Numbered from the stretch's first letter, positions 38,301 through 46,604 are shown. The stretch is DNA of 64,000 bases from G963674665 sp964609625 (GCA_964609625.1 CAZSRS010000004.1:1-64000); one strand, 5' to 3'. The notes: a model not told the origin generated them from the letters alone. Numbers and translations are program-made.

Positions 38301-39012
38301 CGGTATTTCCGACAACCTGCGTGGCAGGCTCTTCCAACCGTTCGTGCAGGGACAGCGGCATCAATCCGGGGCAAAGGGCTCGGGCCTGGGGCTGAGCATC
38401 GTGAAAAGGTTGGTGGAGCTCCTGGGGGGAACGATTGTTGTACATAGTGTCCCAGGTAAGGGAGCCAGATTCACGTTCACCATTCGTGCCAGTCTCCCGG
38501 CCCAGGCCATGCGGCGGTCGACAGTCGCGACGGAGGCGGATACAGTGTCTGGCGGGCAAGAACAGCCTCCTCGCAAACAGTGCCAGATACTGCTGGTGGA
38601 GGACGACGACATCAACCGCATGGCCACGGAACGCATGCTGCGCTCCCTGGGGTATGCTGTCCTGTCCGTCGCCAACGGCACCCGGGCACTGGAAGTCCTG
38701 CGCGAACACGACGTGGATCTTGTGCTCATGGATGTCCAGCTTCCCTACCTGGACGGGCTTTCGATAACACAATCCATCCGCTCCGGTGTGGAGCTGAAGG
38801 GGAGCGAAAACGTGCCCATAGTGGCCCTCACGGCATTGGCCATGAACGGCGACAGGGAACGCTGCCTCGAGGCGGGCATGGACGAATATCTGGCCAAGCC
38901 GGTGGAACTGCCGGCACTGCGGGAGACCCTGAAACGTTTTCTCGAACCGGGGACAAAGAAAGCCCCTCGAACCGAGCAGTCTTCGCGCCCCGAAGAACTC
39001 GCCGAGGACTGA
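35347..39012 (+). CDS. Hybrid histidine kinase with N-terminal XRE DNA-binding domain
   Basis: A 1221-residue cytoplasmic signalling protein with no transmembrane helices. Domains in order: XRE helix-turn-helix (about 5-62; LTQAQLAQGADIAVPYLSRIERG), PAS (about 95-210), coiled coil, PAS (258-375), PAS (390-510), GAF (519-675), PAS (684-805), HisKA with phospho-acceptor His831 in AMSHDIRTPLNG, HATPase (N-box Asn948 in NLVGNAVKF, then DTGPGIS and GLGLSIV), and a C-terminal receiver with Asp1129 in VLMDVQLPYLDG. The start ATG 35347 has GGGGGGAG five bases upstream. The DNA-binding domain at the front of a sensor kinase is unusual. No separate response regulator is adjacent. Confidence 0.9.
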   Translation: MLSKHFGARLKYLRKVRNLTQAQLAQGADIAVPYLSRIERGLSSPSFEVIQKLSTTLKTEPANLFLAPRHGTTAPQGQANRGSPPDRPSLFSCNSWSRFGALSRELPDGEEHWSQEFWQLLGYTGHNDNTSCTELFLRHVLDEHRRHVANALDHALQGNPVTDLEFMIRRGDGEIRDIVLHIGVVKDGRGRPRSLHGTAVDVTEWRQLQDMLQINLRELETYVQGRTQTLSRTIADLEREMLRRKEAEEALRDLSGLMRGLADNLPDLLWAKDLQGRFLFVNQAICDVLLKARDTLEPLGKTDLYFAKRERAAGHVHTFGEICVDSDSVTLGTGKPGRFLEDGLVRGEYLALDVHKAPFYDAQGRLIGTVGAGRDVTADLAARKAQERSEAMLKEAQRIANMGSWENDLITGAVVWSEQIFRILGHEPGAIKASHEVFRQHLHPDDKERVLAESDSSGASEMPGTLEYRIVRADGAVRHVQARSEVTLDHAGRPVRSHGTLQDITERKRVDQRLQLHTKRLEVLHAMSQLADSDEHVITDMALEALVALTRSAVGYIYFMNQEETELTLYSWSANVMKQCTVRDIQTSSTVSATGLWGEAVRQRKPVITNDYATSPCRSGSPEGHLPITRHLGVPVIQGDRIVALAGVANKAEHYGDDDVRIIQLVMNGMWSVIRRKRSEQALHESEERLAAILGAMPDLLSIVDRQRIIVWANNACFETFGQDIMGRHCFEVFNSGKGKPCPDCVALMTFQDGRTNSMERTLIMPDGSRRFYSWSSTVLARDADNFVAQVLHVGRDITDFRQAMAELEQARAEAEAATKAKTHFLAAMSHDIRTPLNGTLGMLQLLKMSILDREQTEYLDNAITASRNLLTLVNEILDLAKVEAGRVEVLEHEFAPKAFLETELRVLKTQAELKGLRFVLEVDDKVPVAVVTDQIRLGQILQNLVGNAVKFTKQGELRVSLDTLSREASDDSLLLRFCVADTGPGISDNLRGRLFQPFVQGQRHQSGAKGSGLGLSIVKRLVELLGGTIVVHSVPGKGARFTFTIRASLPAQAMRRSTVATEADTVSGGQEQPPRKQCQILLVEDDDINRMATERMLRSLGYAVLSVANGTRALEVLREHDVDLVLMDVQLPYLDGLSITQSIRSGVELKGSENVPIVALTALAMNGDRERCLEAGMDEYLAKPVELPALRETLKRFLEPGTKKAPRTEQSSRPEELAED

Positions 39013-39126
39013 TTCCGACCCTACCCGTTGGACCGGACTATATTCAGGGACACCCCTTCAGGGCTTTGGATACCAGAACCTGACCATTCCCAAACAAGCC
39101 CTGATGGTGCGGAGGTGGAACAGAGC

Positions 39127-39143
39127 ATGGGGCAACGCCCCAT
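39127..39143. terminator. Hairpin between convergent genes
   Basis: ATGGGGC-AAC-GCCCCAT, a 7-base perfect stem in the gap between the kinase and the convergent glycosyltransferase; it could end transcription from both sides, but no T-run is present. Confidence 0.3.
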
Positions 39144-39171
39144 AAGAGCCCCTCTCTCCCCCCGAGGGTGG

Positions 39172-40422
39172 TCAACCCCTGCCCCGAAGCCCTGCCCATA
39201 ACCTGGCCATGAAGGACTGCCGCGCGCGGTTCTTCATGTGCTTGCGGGTCAATGCGTAGTAGTATTCCAGGGTGCCTTCGAAATCCGACATCTTCAGCAG
39301 CCGATTGCGCTTGAAGTCCTCGGGGAACTGGACCGCTCTCCTGGGTGCCAGCCGTATGGCCTCGCCCGGGATGTTCTCGATCACGTTCAGCTCGTGGGGC
39401 TTCAGCGCCAAGCCCCAGGTCTTCACGACGCTGTCGCAGGGCTTGCTGGTCAACATGTATTCACCGGGGCAGGAGAGCGCGTCCCTTGCACCGTAAATAT
39501 CCACGCACAGGTCATAGGCCACCAGCTCGGGGCACAGTCGCTGCATGATCCCGGGCAGCAGTTCGCCGTAGCAGTCGTATCTGGCCAAGGAATCGTCGAA
39601 GGCCGGCAGCCGAAGCGCCCCACCGGCGAGGGGCAGTGGCACCTGAAAAACCCGCGTGCCCTGGTGATGCTCGCCGCTGTCGCCGAAGTTGGTCACATGG
39701 GAGATCCTGGGGTAGACAAAATACCTGTCGGTCGCGATCATGTACTTGATGAAGTACTTTTTCCAGGAGGTGGCGGGCCAACCTCGGATCACCGGCGTCA
39801 GGGCCGAATCCTCGGACAGGTCGGAAAGGGCGTTGTCCGCATACCAGGCGGCAAAGGATTCCCAGTGCCGTCTGGACCAGAACTGCCCCCAGGAACAGGC
39901 GAGGCTCGAGAAAAATACGTCGTACCCGTCGTACAGGGGGACGAAGGGAAGGCCAGGGGTCTCCTCGAACTGCGGCGAGTACAGGGCGATGCCCGCCACA
40001 CGCGCCTCGTCCCTATAGAAGGCGTGGGTCTGGAGCATGAACTGGTAGAAGTGGGGCGCCACATAGAGGTCGTCCTCGAAAAGCACGATACCGTCGTGAT
40101 CCAGGGCCAGGGCGCCGCACTGGAGGATGTGTTCGCGCAGGCCCAGCCGTTGCTCACGCCTCAGGACGGTCTTTGTCCCGTGCCTCCAAACGAAGTGCTC
40201 CGCCGCATCCAGCACCTCTCTGGAACCTTGCCCGTCGATGCTGATGATCAGCTCGACGCCCCAGGGATAGACGGCCCTGTCCAGGGACGCGAGCAGCCGC
40301 AGCAGGGAGCGCGCTCTGTTCCAAGTGACGACGACGATGGGAATGTCCTGCCCGGTGAGGGAATGCTCCCCGTGCCCGCTGGCGTTCGGCGGGTTGTGGC
40401 CGTCGGTGTGCTGCGCGATCAA
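39172..40422 (-). CDS. Glycosyltransferase, GT-A fold (GT2/GT13-like)
   Basis: A 416-residue predicted glycosyltransferase. The N-terminal nucleotide-binding strand reads DIPIVVVTWNRARSLLRLLASL and the metal-binding acidic motif is VLFEDDLYVAPHFYQFM, which is arranged like the EDD motif of GNT-I (GT13) type enzymes. An Ala/aromatic-rich central region (SSLACSWGQFWSRRHWESF) follows. I place the start at TTG 40422 because AAAGGAG lies 8 bases upstream of it; no ATG is available and an earlier TTG (40470) has no ribosome site. Acceptor and donor are unknown. Confidence 0.75.
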   Translation of the reverse strand: MIAQHTDGHNPPNASGHGEHSLTGQDIPIVVVTWNRARSLLRLLASLDRAVYPWGVELIISIDGQGSREVLDAAEHFVWRHGTKTVLRREQRLGLREHILQCGALALDHDGIVLFEDDLYVAPHFYQFMLQTHAFYRDEARVAGIALYSPQFEETPGLPFVPLYDGYDVFFSSLACSWGQFWSRRHWESFAAWYADNALSDLSEDSALTPVIRGWPATSWKKYFIKYMIATDRYFVYPRISHVTNFGDSGEHHQGTRVFQVPLPLAGGALRLPAFDDSLARYDCYGELLPGIMQRLCPELVAYDLCVDIYGARDALSCPGEYMLTSKPCDSVVKTWGLALKPHELNVIENIPGEAIRLAPRRAVQFPEDFKRNRLLKMSDFEGTLEYYYALTRKHMKNRARQSFMARLWAGLRGRG

Positions 40423-40579
40423 ACGGAAAGCTCCTTTCCCATGCGTCTGGTGCTCATGAATGCGGAACAAACGAACGGGCGCAGCCTACGTCAGCCTTTT
40501 GGCGAAGGCAAGCGCCCCCGGCGCGGTCAGATGCATGAACGCCGCCGATCCGCCTGTCCTGAAATCGTTTATCACCTTC

Positions 40580-40608
40580 TTGACCTGCCCGCTCTCTTGT
40601 TTTAGCCT
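40580..40608 (+). promoter_or_regulatory. ilvE: Promoter of ilvE
   Basis: TTGACC and TAGCCT with a 17-base spacer, leaving a leader of about 70 bases before the start at 40687. The -35 is a good match, the -10 weak. Confidence 0.45.
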
Positions 40609-40686
40609 AGCCCGCTTCGCAAGAATATTGTTAGATGCTGCGTTCTCACCCCGTGATCCACGCCCAAGACCGCAACGAGGAAAAGC

Positions 40687-41610
40687 ATGGTCCAGAAGTC
40701 TGAATTCATTTGGTTTGATGGCAAACTCGTCCCCTGGGACGAGGCCAATGTCCACGTGCTCACGCACACCCTGCATTACGGCGTCTCGGCCTTCGAGGGC
40801 ATCCGCGCCTACCAGTGCGCAGACGGCTCCTCGGCCGTGTTCAGACTGAAAGAACACGTGCATCGCCTCTTCGATACCGCCCACATCGTGCGCATGCGGA
40901 TTCCCTTCACCGAGGAGCAGATCGTGGAGGCCATCGTCCAGACCCTCCAGGCCAACAAGCTCGCCTCGGGCTACATCCGCCCCATCAGCTTCATCGGTTG
41001 CGGCGTCATGGGCGTGCACCCCGGCGACAACCCGGTGGTCACGGCCATCGCCACCTGGCCGTGGGGCGCCTATCTGGGCGAAGAGGCCCTGGAAAAGGGC
41101 ATCCGGGTCAAGACCTCCAGTTTCAACCGCCATCATGTCAACGTGATGATGACCAAGGGCAAGATCTCGGGCAACTACGTCAACTCCGTGCTGGCCAAGA
41201 CCGAGGTCAAGGCCGACGGCTACGACGAGGGGCTGATGCTCGACGTCAACGGCTATGTGTCCGAGGCCACGGGCGAGAACATCTTCATCGTGCGCAACGG
41301 CGTGCTCAAGACCACACCGCTTACCTCCATCCTCGAGGGCATCACCCGGCACAGCCTGATCACCCTGGCCACGGACCTGGGGTACAAGGTCGTGGAGCAG
41401 CAATTCACCAGGGACGAACTCTACTGCGCGGACGAGGCCTTCTTCTGCGGCACCGCCGCCGAACTCACGCCTATCCGCGAGGTGGACCGCAGGCAGATCG
41501 GCGCCGGCCACGCCGGACCCGTGGCCAGGCACTTGCAGCAGGAGTACTTCAAGGTCGTCAAGGGAGAGAATCCCGCCTACAAGCATTGGCTGCACAGCTA
41601 CGCCGTCTGA
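40687..41610 (+). CDS. ilvE: Branched-chain-amino-acid aminotransferase
   Basis: A 307-residue PLP class IV aminotransferase catalysing the last step of leucine, isoleucine and valine synthesis. It starts with FIWFDGKLVPWDEANVHVLTHTLHYGVSAFEGIRAY, the family N-terminus, and has the lysine region GKISGNYVNSVLAKTEVKADGYDEGLMLDVNGYVSEATGENIF. Length is standard for bacterial IlvE. The ribosome site GAGGAAAAGC precedes the ATG. ilvD at the other end of the window serves the same pathway. Confidence 0.95.
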   Translation: MVQKSEFIWFDGKLVPWDEANVHVLTHTLHYGVSAFEGIRAYQCADGSSAVFRLKEHVHRLFDTAHIVRMRIPFTEEQIVEAIVQTLQANKLASGYIRPISFIGCGVMGVHPGDNPVVTAIATWPWGAYLGEEALEKGIRVKTSSFNRHHVNVMMTKGKISGNYVNSVLAKTEVKADGYDEGLMLDVNGYVSEATGENIFIVRNGVLKTTPLTSILEGITRHSLITLATDLGYKVVEQQFTRDELYCADEAFFCGTAAELTPIREVDRRQIGAGHAGPVARHLQQEYFKVVKGENPAYKHWLHSYAV

Positions 41611-41754
41611 TGCTGTCGCGCGGCAGGACCTGCCCGACGTGCAGCCCGGAGTGATCCGCGGCTTGATTCCCGACCCGGTCTGTGGGAACATGGCCCCATC
41701 CTCCGGCAGAGGTTCCTGATACGGCGGACCGCCGGACATGAGCATGGACAATTG

Positions 41755-41786
41755 CCGGGGAGGCGCCCCTCGCGACGCTTCCCCGG
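41755..41786 (+). terminator. Hairpin between ilvE and dnaX
   Basis: An 11-base stem with one G-U pair (CCGGGGAGGCG / CGCTTCCCCGG) and a 10-base loop, in the 199-base gap. A 13-base perfect palindrome CGGCGG-A-CCGCCG precedes it at 41722-41734. No T-run follows; it may end ilvE transcription or fold the dnaX leader. Confidence 0.4.
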
Positions 41787-41809
41787 TCAACGTGCAACCA
41801 CGGTGACCC

Positions 41810-43498
41810 ATGAACCGCGCCCCCCTCACCGCGGCCTATCGGCCGCAACGCTTCAGCGACCTCGCAGGCCAGGAGACCATCAAGAGCATCCTCTCCAGGG
41901 CCGCGGCCGAGGACCGCATCGCTACGGCCTACCTCTTCAGCGGCACGCGTGGTGTGGGTAAGACCACCGTGGCCCGCATCCTGGCCAAGGCCGTGAACTG
42001 CATCCAGGCCCCCACGCCGGAGCCCTGCAACGAATGCGTCCATTGCCGGCAGATCACCCAGGGCGCGTCCGTGGACGTCATCGAGATCGACGCCGCCTCC
42101 AACAGGGGCATCGACGATGCCCGGCGTATCCGCGAGGACATTGGCTACGCCCCCATGGAGTGCAGGTACAAGGTCTTCATCATCGACGAAGCCCACATGC
42201 TCACGGTGCCGGCGGCCAACGCCCTGCTCAAGACCCTGGAGGAGCCGCCGCGCCATGTGACCTTCATGCTGGCCACCACCGAGCCGCACAAGATCCTGCC
42301 CACCATCATCAGCCGCTGCCAGCATTACAGCTTCAAGCGACTGACCCAGCCGGAACTGGTGACGCACCTGGAAAAGGTGCTCGATGCCGAGAACGCGGCC
42401 TTCGATCCCCGCGCCGTGCAGCTCCTGGCCAGACGCGCCGCCGGAAGCGTGCGCGACGCCATGTCCCTGCTGGGGCAAGCCCTGGCCCTTGGGGAGGAGC
42501 GCCTGGAGGTCGAGGCCGTGCGCTCCGTGCTCGGTCTGGCCGGACAGGAAATCTTCTTCGATGTGCTCCAGGCGATCCACGACCAGGACCCCCTGGCCAT
42601 CAACGCTCTCTTGCGCCAGCTGCTGGACCAGGGTTTGGACCTCGGCTTTTTCTTGCGCGAACTGACCATGGTCTGGCGCAACCTGTTCCTGCTCAGGCAG
42701 GTGGGTGACAAGGCCGCGGACATGCTCGAACTCACGGCCGAGGAGACCAGGGAATGGCTCCAACGGGCCGAGGCCTTCAGCCTGCCCCACATCCATGCCT
42801 GCTGGCAGCTCACCGTGGAGGGGCAACGCCGCGTGCTCACCAGCCTGGAACCAGCCATGGCCCTGGAGTTGTTGCTCCTGAATCTGGCCTTCCTGCCCAG
42901 TCTGATCACCCTGGAGCAGGTGCCCCAGGGTGGCGGTCCCGCTCCCGCGCGGGGCGCTTCCGCTCCACCAACAGGCCGTCCCGCCGGCCCCGGAGGATCG
43001 GCTCCCGCGCCCAGACAGCGAGGCGAGGCGCAGTCTCCCGCCCCACATGAGCACCGGCAGGCCACCTCCACTGCTGCTCCGACCGCACCGCCTCCGCGGG
43101 CGGAGACAGCCGCCCCGGCCCTAGAGTCCCCTGCCGAGCCGCGCACATGGGCCGGGTTCCTGGACTACGCCAAGGAGGCAGCGGCCGGCGACGAACAGCC
43201 CGTGGCGCGTCTTTTTCAGGCCAGCGGCCAATACAGCGACGGCTGCGTGTCCCTGGCCTGCAAGAGCGAGGTACAGCGCCGCATGCTGCTGGACGGAACC
43301 TTCGGCGCCTGGCTCCGGCGCATGGTCGCGGAGTATTTCGGGGAACACGCCTTACTGGAGGCCAGAGCGCCGGAGAACAACAAGGCGGGCAGCAGCGACG
43401 CTTGCAAGCGGGTCTTGCAGGAGCACCCCGTGGTGCAGACCCTGCAGCAGGAGATGGGCGCCAAACTTCTGGAGTGGCGACCCGTACCAGGAGCCTGA
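41810..43498 (+). CDS. dnaX: DNA polymerase III subunit gamma/tau
   Basis: A 562-residue clamp-loader ATPase. The AAA+ core shows FSDLAGQETIKSILSRAAAEDRIATAY, Walker A GTRGVGKTT, a zinc-binding CIQAPTPEPCNECVHC, Walker B IIDEAHML and the SRC motif in TIISRCQHYSF. After about residue 365 a Pro/Ala-rich linker leads to a C-terminal domain of the tau type. No A-run resembling the E. coli frameshift site was seen in the linker, so a separate gamma form is not evident. It is followed by ybaB and recR, the conserved bacterial trio. Confidence 0.93.
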   Translation: MNRAPLTAAYRPQRFSDLAGQETIKSILSRAAAEDRIATAYLFSGTRGVGKTTVARILAKAVNCIQAPTPEPCNECVHCRQITQGASVDVIEIDAASNRGIDDARRIREDIGYAPMECRYKVFIIDEAHMLTVPAANALLKTLEEPPRHVTFMLATTEPHKILPTIISRCQHYSFKRLTQPELVTHLEKVLDAENAAFDPRAVQLLARRAAGSVRDAMSLLGQALALGEERLEVEAVRSVLGLAGQEIFFDVLQAIHDQDPLAINALLRQLLDQGLDLGFFLRELTMVWRNLFLLRQVGDKAADMLELTAEETREWLQRAEAFSLPHIHACWQLTVEGQRRVLTSLEPAMALELLLLNLAFLPSLITLEQVPQGGGPAPARGASAPPTGRPAGPGGSAPAPRQRGEAQSPAPHEHRQATSTAAPTAPPPRAETAAPALESPAEPRTWAGFLDYAKEAAAGDEQPVARLFQASGQYSDGCVSLACKSEVQRRMLLDGTFGAWLRRMVAEYFGEHALLEARAPENNKAGSSDACKRVLQEHPVVQTLQQEMGAKLLEWRPVPGA

Positions 43499-43620
43499 AC
43501 ACCAGGCGCGCACCTTGCCGCTCGTCTGTCCAATTCGGCCATTGATGTGAAAAACTTCGCCGGGGCACCTCGCCCGCGGTACAACCTGTTCCGCTCCATT
43601 GGGGAGCAAGGGGAAAGACC

Positions 43621-43932
43621 ATGAAAGGCATGAACGATCTGCTGCGCCAGGCGCAGATCATGCAGAAGAAAATAGCCAAGGCCCAGGAGGAACTCGCGAC
43701 CAAGACCGTGGAGGCAACCAGCGGCGGCGGTATGGTCACCGTGGTGGCCAACGGCAGCCAGGAGATCCAAAGCGTGAAGATCGATCCCTCGGTGGTGGAT
43801 CCCAACGACGTGGCCATGCTCGAGGACTTGGTTCTGGCCGGGGTGAACGAAGCCATCAAGAAGTCCAAGGAAATGGTGGAGGTCGAGATGGGCGGGCTCA
43901 CCGGGGGCATCAAGATCCCCGGCTTGTTCTAG
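43621..43932 (+). CDS. YbaB/EbfC family nucleoid-associated protein
   Basis: A 103-residue dimeric DNA-binding protein. It begins MKGMNDLLRQAQIMQKKIAKAQEELATKTVEATSGGGMVTVVANG and ends KIPGLF, the usual features of the family. The GGGMVTVVANG segment is its most conserved part. A good ribosome site (AGGGGAAAG) precedes the ATG. Location between dnaX and recR is the standard arrangement, and in several bacteria the protein is linked to recombination and nucleoid organisation. Confidence 0.95.
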   Translation: MKGMNDLLRQAQIMQKKIAKAQEELATKTVEATSGGGMVTVVANGSQEIQSVKIDPSVVDPNDVAMLEDLVLAGVNEAIKKSKEMVEVEMGGLTGGIKIPGLF

Positions 43933-43941
43933 AGAGCCCCC

Positions 43942-44547
43942 ATGCGCGACCTGCCTGAACCCTTGCAGGCTCTGGTGGCGGAGCTGTCCGGACTGCCCGG
44001 CCTCGGTCCCAAGTCGGCGCTGCGCATGGCCCTGGCCATCCTCAAGTGGCCAGAGGCCAAGGCCCGCTCCCTGGGGCAGAGCATCCTTCAGCTGCGTCAG
44101 GAACTGAAGATCTGCGGTATGTGCAATGGATTGGCCGACGCCGACCCCTGCGGTATCTGCGCCGACCCTGGTCGCGACCACGAGACCCTCTGCCTGGTTT
44201 CGGAATGGGATAGCCTGCTTGCCCTGGAAAACGGCGGCTACTACCGGGGGCTGTACATGATCCTCGGCGGTCTGGTGGCCCCGCTTGACGGCGTGCAGCC
44301 ACACGCCCTGGATTTGGGTGGACTGCGCAGACGTCTGGAGCAGGGGCGGGTCAAGGAGCTGATCCTGGCCCTGGGCACGACCCTGGAGTCCGAGAACACG
44401 GCCTCCTATGTGGCCAACATGGTCCATGACAATTTCTCCGGTGTGAAACTCACGCGATTGGCCCAGGGGATTCCATTGGGCGCGGAAGTGCGCTACATAG
44501 ACAAGGAAACCCTCAAACAGTCGCTGGTCCACAGACAGTCTCTGTGA
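43942..44547 (+). CDS. recR: Recombination protein RecR
   Basis: A 201-residue recombination mediator that acts with RecF and RecO to load RecA at gaps. A helix-hairpin-helix (LSGLPGLGPKSALRMALAIL) is followed by the Cys4 zinc finger CGMCNGLADADPCGICADPGRDHETLC and the Toprim domain (VSEWDSLLALENGGYYRGLYMILGG). Length is normal. It starts 9 bases after ybaB. Confidence 0.95.
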   Translation: MRDLPEPLQALVAELSGLPGLGPKSALRMALAILKWPEAKARSLGQSILQLRQELKICGMCNGLADADPCGICADPGRDHETLCLVSEWDSLLALENGGYYRGLYMILGGLVAPLDGVQPHALDLGGLRRRLEQGRVKELILALGTTLESENTASYVANMVHDNFSGVKLTRLAQGIPLGAEVRYIDKETLKQSLVHRQSL

Positions 44548-44585
44548 CATGGCGTGAACCATCTGCGGCAAACAGCGAGGAAACC

Positions 44586-45131
44586 ATGCTTGAGATCAGA
44601 TTGCACGGAAGAGGCGGACAGGGTGGCGTGACTTCGGCGGAACTCCTGGCCCGCGCGGCCATCGCCGGGGGCAAGTTCGCCCAGGCCTTTCCCAGCTTCG
44701 GACCCGAACGCCGCGGCGCCCCGGTAGTGGCCTTTGTCCGCGTGGACGACAAACGCATCCGCGTGCGCGACAAGATCACCGCGCCCAACATCGTGCTCGT
44801 GCTCGACCCCAGCCTGTTGGACATCGTGGACGTGGCCGAAGGCCTCAAGGAGGGCGGCGTGGTGGTGGCCAACACCAAGCTCTCCCCCGATGAGCTGAAA
44901 CAGAAATACGGTTGGCCCAAGGCCGGACAGGTGGACGCCGACACCGTGGCTCGCGAGGAACTGGGTGTGCCCATCACCAACACCACCATGCTCGGCGCGC
45001 TGCTCAAGGCCGCTGGAGTGGTGCCCTTGGAGGCCATGGAGCCCGTGATCATGGACCGCTTTGGCGGAAAACTCGGCCCCAAGAACTTCAAGGCCCTGCA
45101 ACGCGCTTACAGCGAAACACTGGTAGGCTGA
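44586..45131 (+). CDS. porG: 2-oxoacid:ferredoxin oxidoreductase, gamma subunit
   Basis: A 181-residue subunit that starts MLEIRLHGRGGQGGVTSAELLARAA, the standard gamma-domain motif of pyruvate/2-oxoacid:ferredoxin oxidoreductases, followed by FGPERRGAPVVAFVRV and FGGKLGPKNFKALQRAY. The enzyme complex oxidatively decarboxylates pyruvate or a related 2-oxo acid. The start ATG 44586 is preferred to the upstream frame because the family begins here. Alpha, beta and delta subunits are not in the window, so it must work with subunits encoded elsewhere. Confidence 0.9.
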   Translation: MLEIRLHGRGGQGGVTSAELLARAAIAGGKFAQAFPSFGPERRGAPVVAFVRVDDKRIRVRDKITAPNIVLVLDPSLLDIVDVAEGLKEGGVVVANTKLSPDELKQKYGWPKAGQVDADTVAREELGVPITNTTMLGALLKAAGVVPLEAMEPVIMDRFGGKLGPKNFKALQRAYSETLVG

Positions 45132-45143
45132 CCCTTTTCCCCG

Positions 45144-45180
45144 CCGCTCCGGCCCAGGTCCCGTACCTGGGCCGGAGCGG
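45144..45180 (+). terminator. Large hairpin after porG
   Basis: A perfect 16-base stem (CCGCTCCGGCCCAGGT and its complement) with loop CCCGT starts 13 bases after porG. There is no following T-run, so it may act as a Rho-independent-like end, or as an mRNA 3' stabiliser. Confidence 0.5.
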
Positions 45181-45204
45181 ACGTTCCCAGCGGATCAGAG
45201 CACC

Positions 45205-45537
45205 ATGCCACAATCCTCTTCCATACCGCGTCTCCGTTTGCTTGCAGCCGTCTGCGTGCCGCCGCTCCTGTCCCTGCTGCTCTCCTGCGCCGGCGTGAAC
45301 ACCGCGGGCATGCGGCTGGACACCGGCGAGCAGATCGTGAACAACGTCTGCGCCGCGTGCCACGGCCTCGAGCGCGTCTGCGCCAGCCTCGACGACCCCG
45401 AGGAGAAGTGGCTCGCCAGGGTCAAACGCATGAACATCTACGGCGCCAACCTCACGCCGGCCCAGACCGACACGGTGGTGCGCTTCCTGGCCGCCCAGAC
45501 CCCCGGTACAAGGCCGGTCTGCGCTTCAGGGAGCTGA
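45205..45537 (+). CDS. Small monoheme c-type cytochrome lipoprotein
   Basis: A 110-residue exported protein. The signal sequence ends in the lipobox LLSC (Cys28), so it should be a lipid-anchored periplasmic protein. One heme attachment motif CAACH (Cys49, Cys52, His53) is present, and the Met76 or so in VKRMNIYG may be the distal ligand. The layout matches short class I cytochrome c domains. It sits alone between porG and a glycosyltransferase; redox partners are unknown. Confidence 0.82.
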   Translation: MPQSSSIPRLRLLAAVCVPPLLSLLLSCAGVNTAGMRLDTGEQIVNNVCAACHGLERVCASLDDPEEKWLARVKRMNIYGANLTPAQTDTVVRFLAAQTPGTRPVCASGS

Positions 45538-45581
45538 GCGCCTCGTTCCCCTTTGGGGCGATTTCAGCTATAGCCCTGCCC

Positions 45582-46604
45582 ATGCGCACCTACGTCTTCA
45601 TCCCCCCCTTGCGCGCCCACTCCGGCGGTGTGGCAGTACTCCTGCAGATCGCCGCCATCCTGCACCAGGCTGGACACGACGTGCTGCTCGCCCCCCGCGA
45701 GGGGCATGGGCCGTTCCCGGAACCTGCCTCGGCCGTCCCGGTGCACCCCTGGGAGGGACTCGAACTCACCACCCACGACCTCTGGCTCGTGCCCGAGGGC
45801 TGGGTCAACGCCCTGGCGCCGGGCCTGCGTGTCGGCGCCCGCTGCCTGGTCTACTGCCAGAACTGGGCCTACCTCTTCTCGGCCCTGCCACCGGATGTCC
45901 ACTGGGGAGCGTTGCCGGTGCGCTTCCTGGCCGTGTCCCACCCCGTGGCTTGGTTCATGGAACAGACCACGGGGCAACAAGTCCCTGTGCTCAGGCCGGG
46001 CATCGACCTCCAACGCTTCCATCCACCTGTGGGACGGCAAGCCGGCATGGCGCCTCCGTTGCGCGTGGCTTACATGCCGCGCAAGAACAAGGCCCTGGTG
46101 GAGCGTGTGCGCGAGATCGTCCTTGCCCGCCGTTCGGCCGGCCTGCATGCCCTGGACCTGGAGTGGATGGAGATCAGCGGACTGCCCCCGCATGAGGTGG
46201 CCCAACGACTGCGCTCGGCCCACCTGTTCCTGGCCTCGGGCTTTCCCGAGGGGTGCCCACTGCCGCCGCTGGAGGCCATGGCCTGCGGCTGCCTGCCTGT
46301 GGGCTTCGCCGGTTTTGGCGGCTGGGACTACATGCGCCACGCAGCCCCGGACCTTCCGGGCGCTGCCCGCCCCTGGTGGCCGGAGCGCCCTGCCGATACC
46401 CAGGCGGCATGGGGCGGCAACGGCTTCTGGTGCGCCGACGCCGACGTGCTGGCCGCGGCCCTGGCCCTGGAAGAGGCCGCCCGCTGGTGGCTGACCCAGG
46501 ATCCAAGACTTGCGCAAACCATGAAAAACTGTCAGGACACTGCCCGCGGCTACTCGCTGGAGCGCCAGCGCGAGAACGTGCTCGCGCTGTGGAATACCTT
46601 CTGA
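45582..46604 (+). CDS. Glycosyltransferase family protein (GT-B-like)
   Basis: A 340-residue predicted glycosyltransferase. It has an N-terminal half starting MRTYVFIPPLRAHSGGVAVLLQIAAIL and a C-terminal half with the donor-binding segment LFLASGFPEGCPLPPLEAMACGCLPVGFAGFGG, which is the E-x7-E region of GT4-type enzymes. The ATG 45582 has the best family alignment although the ribosome site is weak; the frame is open upstream inside the cytochrome gene. Its acceptor is unknown; neighbours give no clue. Confidence 0.75.
   Translation: MRTYVFIPPLRAHSGGVAVLLQIAAILHQAGHDVLLAPREGHGPFPEPASAVPVHPWEGLELTTHDLWLVPEGWVNALAPGLRVGARCLVYCQNWAYLFSALPPDVHWGALPVRFLAVSHPVAWFMEQTTGQQVPVLRPGIDLQRFHPPVGRQAGMAPPLRVAYMPRKNKALVERVREIVLARRSAGLHALDLEWMEISGLPPHEVAQRLRSAHLFLASGFPEGCPLPPLEAMACGCLPVGFAGFGGWDYMRHAAPDLPGAARPWWPERPADTQAAWGGNGFWCADADVLAAALALEEAARWWLTQDPRLAQTMKNCQDTARGYSLERQRENVLALWNTF

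Noticed and set aside
41611..41809. Possible signal recognition particle RNA before dnaX
   Set aside because: The conserved tetraloop and GGAAG...AGCAGC core are missing, though the region folds into hairpins.
42900..43100. Programmed frameshift site in dnaX
   Set aside because: I found no A-run or slippery heptamer in the linker region.
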